Source of the DNA: an uncultured Burkholderiales bacterium
GTDB lineage: Bacteria > Pseudomonadota > Gammaproteobacteria > Burkholderiales > Burkholderiaceae_E
DNA: 11,433 nt
Assembly (NCBI GenBank): GCA_903831925.1
Contig: CAIKZV010000437.1
Span: forward strand, 1-11,433
Direction: 5' to 3'
Numbering within the stretch: the first letter of the stretch is position 1; the number at the start of each line of letters is the position of its first letter. Shown here piece by piece: positions 6,606 through 11,433 of the stretch. Under the pieces are notes generated by a model, which saw only the letters and a program-made list of their open reading frames with translations, was not told the origin of the DNA and made no database searches. A program made the position numbers and the translations under genes.

Positions 6606-8882
6606 ATGATGAACATGCGCCACATCCTTTCAAGCTTGCTGTTTGCTGCCGTGAGCTTTGTGCCTACGCCCGCAGCGGCGACTTTCGCCGCGCCTGACGC
6701 CGTCAACGGAAAAGCCCTTTTTTCCAATACCAACGGCGCGTCAAGATCTTGCGCGACCAGCGGGTGTCACAACGGCTTTCCGACGTCGAAGATCAACAAG
6801 ATCAACAACGGCGCGACCAATAAGGGCTCGCTGATCCTCAGCGCGATCAGCGGCAACACCGGTGGCATGGGCGTGCTCAATGGCTTTTGCAACAGCGATT
6901 GTGCAGCCGATATCTCGGCCTATATCGCCAATCCGGCTGCCGGCAATGTCGTGGTGGCGCCGGTGGCAAGCGTGTCGCCCTCGTCGCTGAGTTTTGCCGG
7001 CACGATCATTGGCACCCCTGCCGCAACCCGGACGGCAACCCTTTCAAACACCGGCAACGGCCCGCTGTCGATATCGGGCGTGTCCTTTAGTGGCGTCAAT
7101 GCGGCTGATTTCAGCAATTCGGGCACCTGCACGTCGGGCGCGAGCGTTGCGGCAGGCGGCAGCTGCAGTCTGGTGGTGGGCTTTACGCCGGCATCTACCG
7201 GCAGCCGTGCAGCGACACTCTCGGTGACGCACAACGCCAGCGGCGGCACTTCGTCGGTCGCGCTCACAGGCACCGGCAATCCTGCGCCTGCTGCGTCGAT
7301 CTCGATCTCGCAGTCGCTCTTCGATTACGGCGCTGTGGTGATCGGCACCACCTCGCCGGTTCAGACAGTGACCGTGACCAATGCCGGTACGGCGGTCATG
7401 AGCTTCGGTTCGGTATCGGTTTCGGGAGCGAATGCCGCGGAATTCGCAAGAAGCGGGGGCACCTGCGCCTCGACGCTTGGGATCGGCGCAAGTTGCACGA
7501 TCGCGGTGGCTTTCACGCCATCGGCGCTGGGTGCGCGTTCAGCCAGCCTCTCGATCGCCAGCAACGCGTCAAACGGCACGCCGAGCGTGACCCTGGTCGG
7601 TACCGGCACGCCTGTTCCCGCGCCGATCTCCAGCCTGAACACCACAACCGTGTCCTTCGGTACCGCGACGATCGGCTCTGCGGTCAGCCAGTCGCTCACG
7701 CTCAGCAATTCAGGCAACGCGACCTTGTCGATCAGTTCGGTGGCGATATCGGGTTCGAGTGCGTTCGCGATTGCATCGAACAGTTGTGGTGCCACGCTTG
7801 CGGCATCGGCCACCTGCACCGTCGTCATCAATTTCACTCCGGCATCGGCCAGTGCAGTCTCAGGGTCGCTGGTGATTGCCGACAATGCATCCGGCAGCCC
7901 GCGCAGCGTGACGCTCTCCGGTACCGGCACGTCAGCACCGACGCCCCAGCCGCGCTGGGTCTCGGCTGCACCGCTGGTCTACGCGACCACTGATGTCGGC
8001 CAGTCCAGCGCGTCGCAAATCGCCACATTGACCAACGCCGGCAATGCTCCGTTTACGCCGACCTCGATCGCCCTGGGTGGCGCGGCGGCGGCAGACTTTC
8101 AGCGGGGCGGCAGCTGTCAGGTCGGCACGCCTGTCGCGGCATCACAGACCTGCACGGTCACGATCAGTTTTGCGCCGTCCCAGGCCGGTTCACGAACCGC
8201 ATCGGTGTCGGTCACAACCGACGGAGGTGCGGTGCTCGCGCTCCAGCTCACCGGGCAGGGCAATCAGCTGGCGACCACGTCCGGATCGTTCGCACCGGCC
8301 AACCTCGATTTCGGCTCGGTCGATATCGCAACCGGCGCGACCGGCACGATCCAGTTCGCCAATAACGGGACCGCGCCATTGCAGGCCTTCAGCGCTCAGT
8401 TCGCCGGCGGCTTTACGCTGGGCAGCAGCGCAGGTGTGCCTGGTGCTTGCGCACCGCTGCCCTTCACCTTGCTCTCGGGCCAGGCCTGCGATCTGAAGAT
8501 TGTCTTTCCGACCACCGCGGTCGGATCGATCACCGGATCGATGACGCTGACGACCAACGCGCCCACACCGGCGATGACTGCCACGCTGGGCGGGACGGCG
8601 ATCCAGGCCGCAACGGCGCAATCGTCGGCTTCGACCACGGGATCAGCGCCGAGTGCTGATCCGGCGCTGGCGGCCCTCACTTCGCCGGCAGCAGTGCCAG
8701 TGTCGACCAGTTCGACCGGGCTCGCGGCATCCGGCACATCAGCGGCGTCACCGCTGAACGCCGGCGCAGGTGGCTGCGTGGCGGGTTCCGGATTGCCGGC
8801 CGATCCGACATTGCCGCTCCTCGGTGTGGTGGCCCTGATCGCCCTGATTCGACGTCGTTTTGCCATCGTGTTGTTGAAGTGA
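6606..8882 (+). CDS. JDVT-CTERM surface protein: c-type cytochrome head plus five choice-of-anchor-D Ig-like repeats
   Basis: The 758-residue protein has a signal peptide (about 1-25, AAA near the cleavage site), then a cytochrome c-like domain (about 28-110) with CATSGCH (C49, C54, H55), a CX4CH variant haem motif, NTGGMGVL with M88 as candidate axial ligand, and the closing ADISAYIANP. Five Ig-like repeats of about 105 residues follow (roughly 118-228, 229-339, 340-447, 448-555, 556-667), each with one cysteine pair (C175/C187, C287/C297, C394/C404, C504/C516, C615/C628). A low-complexity Ser/Ala linker leads to the tail: GGCVAGSG with C724, DPTLPLL, a hydrophobic segment (about 735-748) and RRR (749-751), the JDVT-CTERM pattern. 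AGGAG (6593-6597) lies 8 bases before the ATG. It is the likely MrtJ substrate, cleaved and held at the cell surface or outer membrane. Its partner or substrate is unknown. Confidence 0.85.
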   Translation: MMNMRHILSSLLFAAVSFVPTPAAATFAAPDAVNGKALFSNTNGASRSCATSGCHNGFPTSKINKINNGATNKGSLILSAISGNTGGMGVLNGFCNSDCAADISAYIANPAAGNVVVAPVASVSPSSLSFAGTIIGTPAATRTATLSNTGNGPLSISGVSFSGVNAADFSNSGTCTSGASVAAGGSCSLVVGFTPASTGSRAATLSVTHNASGGTSSVALTGTGNPAPAASISISQSLFDYGAVVIGTTSPVQTVTVTNAGTAVMSFGSVSVSGANAAEFARSGGTCASTLGIGASCTIAVAFTPSALGARSASLSIASNASNGTPSVTLVGTGTPVPAPISSLNTTTVSFGTATIGSAVSQSLTLSNSGNATLSISSVAISGSSAFAIASNSCGATLAASATCTVVINFTPASASAVSGSLVIADNASGSPRSVTLSGTGTSAPTPQPRWVSAAPLVYATTDVGQSSASQIATLTNAGNAPFTPTSIALGGAAAADFQRGGSCQVGTPVAASQTCTVTISFAPSQAGSRTASVSVTTDGGAVLALQLTGQGNQLATTSGSFAPANLDFGSVDIATGATGTIQFANNGTAPLQAFSAQFAGGFTLGSSAGVPGACAPLPFTLLSGQACDLKIVFPTTAVGSITGSMTLTTNAPTPAMTATLGGTAIQAATAQSSASTTGSAPSADPALAALTSPAAVPVSTSSTGLAASGTSAASPLNAGAGGCVAGSGLPADPTLPLLGVVALIALIRRRFAIVLLK

Positions 8883-8925
8883 AACCAGCAACGGTCTTAC
8901 TCAGCCCATCCCATTTTTGATCTTC

Positions 8926-8932
8926 AAGGAGG
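8926..8932 (+). promoter_or_regulatory. Strong Shine-Dalgarno sequence fixing the tlpA-like start
   Basis: AAGGAGG is a full anti-16S match, 5 bases before the ATG at 8938. It rules out the in-frame TTG at 8917, which would place the site inside the coding sequence. The 55-base gap between the JDVT-CTERM gene and this one shows no terminator hairpin. Confidence 0.85.
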
Positions 8933-8937
8933 TCTCA

Positions 8938-9444
8938 ATGCAACGCCCGATCAGAACCTTTTTGGCATTGTCTTTTGCGGTGTTGAGCTATGCAGGCCCA
9001 GCGCTGGCTCTTAAGCCCGGTGATGCGACGCCGCCGGTGAGCCTGACTGGCCCGCAGGGTCCGGTGTCGCTTGCCGATCTGCGCGGCAAGGTGGTTTACC
9101 TCGACTTCTGGGCCTCCTGGTGCGTGCCCTGCCGAAAGTCCTTTCCCTGGATGGGCGAGATGCAGCGCAAATACGGCGCCAAGGGCTTTTCGGTGCTTGC
9201 GGTGAATGTCGATGCCAAGTCGGAAGACGCCAATCGCTTTCTCGCCGAGACTCCCGCAGCGTTTCCGATTGCCTTCGATCCCAAGGCCGAGTCGCCCAAG
9301 GCCTACGGAATCAAGGGGATGCCGAGTTCAGTGCTGGTCGGTCCGGATGGCAAGGTGATCGCGACGCATTCCGGTTTTCGCGATGAGGATCGGGCCACGC
9401 TCGAGGCAGCGATTGCCACCGCACTCGAGCAGGTCAAGCCATGA
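8938..9444 (+). CDS. TlpA/ResA-like periplasmic thioredoxin-family protein
   Basis: This 168-residue protein begins with a signal peptide (about 1-24, ending PALAL), then a thioredoxin fold of the TlpA/AhpC-TSA type. FWASWCVPCRKSFPWM gives the active-site C62-x-x-C65, GFSVLAVNVD is the following strand, and KGMPSS provides the cis-proline (P129). Such proteins are usually kept reduced by DsbD or CcdA and reduce specific envelope thiols, for example in cytochrome c or copper-site assembly. dsbD lies on the other side of mrtJ, and the upstream gene encodes a cytochrome-headed protein, so a role in haem-thiol or client-cysteine reduction is reasonable but inferred. The stop overlaps the next start (ATGA, 9441-9444), so it is coupled to the DUF4266 gene. 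It is unlikely to be the general CcmG, given the absence of other ccm genes here. Confidence 0.9.
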   Translation: MQRPIRTFLALSFAVLSYAGPALALKPGDATPPVSLTGPQGPVSLADLRGKVVYLDFWASWCVPCRKSFPWMGEMQRKYGAKGFSVLAVNVDAKSEDANRFLAETPAAFPIAFDPKAESPKAYGIKGMPSSVLVGPDGKVIATHSGFRDEDRATLEAAIATALEQVKP

Positions 9445-9671
9445 GACAAGGACTGAAATCGCTCGCGGTGATCACGATGACCTCACTGGCGCTGAGCGCC
9501 TGCGCCGGGTTGGAGCCGGTGCAACCCTGGGAAAAGGGCAATCTCGCCAAGCCTTCGATGACCTTTGAAGGTGATCCGCTCGAGACCAAATATGTCGAGC
9601 ATATCTATGCGAGCAAGGAAAGTTCATCCGGCGGCATGGGCGTCGGCGGCGGAGGCTGCGGATGCAACTGA
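9441..9671 (+). CDS. DUF4266 lipoprotein with conserved Gly-rich GCGCN C-terminus
   Basis: The 76-residue product has a lipoprotein signal (LALSAC, lipidated C21; alanine at +2 favours the outer membrane), then the DUF4266 pattern: VQPWEKGNLAKPSMTFEGDP (27-46), TKYVEHIYASKES (49-61) and the tail GGMGVGGGGCGCN (64-76). The mature protein is only about 55 residues and its last four positions hold two cysteines. The function of the family is not established; the tail could bind a metal, carry a modification, or be a thiol client of the TlpA-like neighbour. It starts in an ATGA overlap with the gene before it and overlaps the next gene by 10 bases. The Gly codons of the tail include GGAGG (9651-9655), which doubles as the ribosome binding site of the DUF3570 gene. 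Confidence 0.88.
   Translation: MRQGLKSLAVITMTSLALSACAGLEPVQPWEKGNLAKPSMTFEGDPLETKYVEHIYASKESSSGGMGVGGGGCGCN
9651..9655 (+). promoter_or_regulatory. Ribosome binding site for the DUF3570 gene, embedded in the DUF4266 tail codons
   Basis: GGAGG lies 6 bases before the ATG at 9662 and inside codons for the Gly-rich tail of the DUF4266 lipoprotein. Translation of the DUF3570 gene is therefore tied to ribosomes finishing the lipoprotein. It also supports 9662 as the start. Confidence 0.7.
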
Positions 9672-10843
9672 GCGACACCTCGACACCGGCCGTCGCAACC
9701 GGTGTAAAGCGCACAACGCGGGCACTGGGCGGTGCGATTCTGGGCGCAGCGCTGGCGCTGCCGGGCGTTGCACCGCCGGTTCACGCCGAAGGCGCACCCG
9801 AGAGCGGCGTCATTGGCGTGCGCTATCTGAATTACCGCGATTGGCAGCCCGGCTTCGATCGGATTCAGGTCTCGGCGCCCTCGGCCTATTTTCTGGTGCC
9901 GATTGCCGGCAGCTGGTCGGTATCGGGTTCGGGTGTGATGGATACCGTCTCCGGGGCCTCGCCGCGCTGGCATTCATCGATCTCGAGCGCGTCGCATCTG
10001 GCCGACTTTCGTCGCGCGGGTGATCTGCGCGTCACGCGCTACGAGTCGCGCAGCTCCTATTCGCTCGGCGTGGCCGGTTCGACTGAACATGATTACCTGT
10101 CGAAGGCGGTATCGGGCCAGGCGACTTTTTCGAGCGATGACAACAACACCACGCTGGCAGTCGGGTTCGGCCGAGCCTGGGATGTGGTCAATCCGGTCAA
10201 TGAGGTGGTGAGCTATCAGCACAAGAGCACGAGCGACATGCTCCTGGGTGTCACGCAGACGCTGACCTCCAATGACATCCTTCAGGTCAACGTGACGTAT
10301 GCAATGTCCCGCGGTTATCTGAATGATCCCTACAAACTGGTCGATCAGCGGCCCAATGAGCGCAATCAGGCGGCGCTGCTGCTTCGCTGGAACCACTATT
10401 TCGATGGTCCAGGCACCACGCTCAGGCTGGCGCACCGCTTTTATTCGGATACTTACGGGGTTCGCTCGAATACCAGTACCGTCGAATATGTGATGCCCGG
10501 CGCAGGTGGCTGGACCTTCACGCCGCTTCTGCGCTACTACAGCCAGAGCGCTGCCAATTTCTATTACGATCCGGTCTACGACCCGACGCTGGGTGCGCCC
10601 TATCCGCCAGGCTATGGCAACAATCCCACCGCACTCGCATCGGCCGACGCAAGGCTCAGTGCATTCGGGGCGGCAACGGTGGGTGCCCGGATCGCCAAGG
10701 ACTTCGATGAGACCTGGACGGCCGATATGAGGGTCGAGTACTACCAGCAGAAGTCCTCGTGGCGTCTGTTCGGTACCGGCAGTCCTGGTCTTGCTCCGCT
10801 GAGCGCGATCTTCGTGCAGACCGGGGTCAGCAAACGTTTTTGA
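9662..10843 (+). CDS. DUF3570 family protein, predicted outer-membrane beta-barrel
   Basis: The 393-residue protein has an N-terminal signal peptide with a long n-region (hydrophobic core about 22-36, likely cleavage at VHA-EG near residue 42). The rest is alternating amphipathic strands rich in aromatic and small residues, with no hydrophobic helix, and it ends in phenylalanine (SKRF), the usual beta-barrel assembly signal. Early landmarks fit DUF3570: a YLNYRDWQ stretch, DRIQVSAPSAYFLVPI, and an early SGASPRWHSS. The family has no established function but is often found beside DUF4266 and ApbE genes. It overlaps the DUF4266 gene by 10 bases and is 9 bases from the ApbE gene, so all are in one transcript. 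It may be an outer-membrane channel or anchor for the lipoprotein; that is inference. Confidence 0.86.
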   Translation: MQLSDTSTPAVATGVKRTTRALGGAILGAALALPGVAPPVHAEGAPESGVIGVRYLNYRDWQPGFDRIQVSAPSAYFLVPIAGSWSVSGSGVMDTVSGASPRWHSSISSASHLADFRRAGDLRVTRYESRSSYSLGVAGSTEHDYLSKAVSGQATFSSDDNNTTLAVGFGRAWDVVNPVNEVVSYQHKSTSDMLLGVTQTLTSNDILQVNVTYAMSRGYLNDPYKLVDQRPNERNQAALLLRWNHYFDGPGTTLRLAHRFYSDTYGVRSNTSTVEYVMPGAGGWTFTPLLRYYSQSAANFYYDPVYDPTLGAPYPPGYGNNPTALASADARLSAFGAATVGARIAKDFDETWTADMRVEYYQQKSSWRLFGTGSPGLAPLSAIFVQTGVSKRF

Positions 10844-10852
10844 ACGGGTCGA

Positions 10853-11433
10853 ATGAGAATCTCAACGCAGGCATCGCCGGGTGAGCTGGGTTTCGCATTC
10901 GGTGCGATGGCGAGCGCCTGCGAAGTGCGGATCGCCGGCCTGCCGCAGGCGCAGGCCGTTCGTGCTGCGCAGGCGGCGATCGATGAAGTGCACAGGATCG
11001 AGCGCAAATATTCGCGTTATCGCGACGACGGCATCGTCTGCGCCATCAATAGTGCAGCGGGCGGGCCATCGGTCGAGTGCGATACCGAGACGATCGACCT
11101 GCTTCGTTATGCCGCCACGCTCTTTGAGGCAAGCGATGGTCGCTTCGATCCGACCTCGGGCGTTTTGCGGCGTGCCTGGGATTTCGGTCGCAAGGTCGTC
11201 CCCTCCGGCGAGTCGCTGGCCGCGCTCCTGCCGCTGATTGCGTGGCCTGCGGTCGAGCTCGGGGCGACCAGTGTGCGACTGCCACGCGTTGGCATGGAGG
11301 TCGACTTCGGTGGTTTCGGCAAGGAATATGCGGTCGACCGCGCTTGCGCGGCACTGATTGCGCAAGGGGTGCGGCACGGCTGGGTCAACCTTGGTGGTGA
11401 TCTTCGCGCGGTCGGACCGCAGCCCGACGGCTC
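10853..11433 (+). CDS. apbE: ApbE-family FAD:protein FMN transferase, 3' truncated by window edge
   Basis: The ATG at 10853 opens a frame that stays open to the edge (193 complete codons). It shows ApbE motifs in order: GAMASACEVRI (18-27), the IERKYSRYRDDG helix and turn (49-60), FDPTSGVLRRAWDF (98-111), DFGGFGKEYAVD (151-162) and WVNLGGDLRAVG (177-188). ApbE enzymes move FMN from FAD onto a Thr or Ser of target proteins in a Mg2+-dependent reaction, as in NqrB/NqrC, RnfG and FMN-binding-domain proteins. Unlike many ApbE proteins it has no signal peptide or lipobox before the first motif, so this copy may act in the cytoplasm, or its start may differ. There is no strong Shine-Dalgarno sequence; coupling to the DUF3570 gene 9 bases upstream is likely. 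Its flavinylated target is not visible and may lie to the right. Confidence 0.9.
   Translation, partial: MRISTQASPGELGFAFGAMASACEVRIAGLPQAQAVRAAQAAIDEVHRIERKYSRYRDDGIVCAINSAAGGPSVECDTETIDLLRYAATLFEASDGRFDPTSGVLRRAWDFGRKVVPSGESLAALLPLIAWPAVELGATSVRLPRVGMEVDFGGFGKEYAVDRACAALIAQGVRHGWVNLGGDLRAVGPQPDG

Noticed and set aside
7361..7930. Long minus-strand frame opposite the Ig-like repeats
   Set aside because: It is generated by the repetitive Thr/Ser/Ala/Gly codons of the JDVT-CTERM gene read backwards; there is no start context and no domain.
6606..8882. Reading the tail as PEP-CTERM or GlyGly-CTERM
   Set aside because: There is no PEP motif. The invariant cysteine in GGCVAGSG, followed by DPTLPLL and RRR, fits JDVT-CTERM better, and the adjacent protease is CPBP-type, not an exosortase or rhombosortase.
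8883..8937. Possible terminator or promoter between the JDVT-CTERM gene and the tlpA-like gene
   Set aside because: No inverted repeat is visible, and the short T run at 8914-8918 has no stem before it; no convincing -35/-10 pair was found.

Overview
The window is GC-rich and densely coding, and it most resembles a Gram-negative betaproteobacterium (Burkholderiales or Rhodocyclales type). Reasons: a Kdo hydroxylase of the Burkholderia-type LPS family, a full-length DsbD, an AspT-type antiporter, and a JDVT-CTERM sorting signal with its cognate intramembrane protease. No rRNA, tRNA, insertion sequence or CRISPR array was seen. Functional calls rest on motifs read by eye, not on database searches.

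Layout. (1) 1-517: a BrnT/BrnA toxin-antitoxin pair; the toxin is cut by the left edge. This part looks less GC-rich than the rest and is probably accessory DNA. (2) 518-721: a short spacer with small inverted repeats and a doubtful 59-codon reading frame. (3) 722-2413, minus strand: an AspT-family transporter with two RCK_C domains, divergent from (4) 2530-3986: kdoO (Kdo 3-hydroxylase), translationally coupled to a DUF6502 regulator-like gene. (5) 3983-5962, minus strand: dsbD, tail-to-tail with the DUF6502 gene, the two stop codons overlapping in a CTAG. (6) About 5834-6133: a divergent control region with several palindromes. (7) 6004 to the right edge, plus strand: six tightly packed genes, probably one operon: mrtJ (CPBP glutamic intramembrane protease), a 758-residue JDVT-CTERM surface protein with a c-type cytochrome head and five Ig-like repeats, a TlpA-like thioredoxin, a DUF4266 lipoprotein ending in a Gly-rich GCGCN tail, a DUF3570 predicted outer-membrane barrel, and the start of an ApbE-type FAD:protein FMN transferase cut by the right edge.

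How it fits together. The right half reads as an envelope redox and surface-display locus. DsbD can move electrons from cytoplasmic thioredoxin to the periplasm, where the TlpA-like protein is a plausible acceptor. Possible clients are the haem-binding cysteines of the cytochrome head, the paired cysteines of the Ig-like repeats, the invariant cysteine of the JDVT-CTERM signal, or the GCGC tail of the DUF4266 lipoprotein. MrtJ is the expected processing enzyme for the JDVT-CTERM tail of its neighbour. DUF4266, DUF3570 and ApbE form a module of unknown purpose that may add a flavin or metal-handling step at the outer membrane. Each family has been named before; the combination in one compact operon beside dsbD is the most interesting signal in the window.
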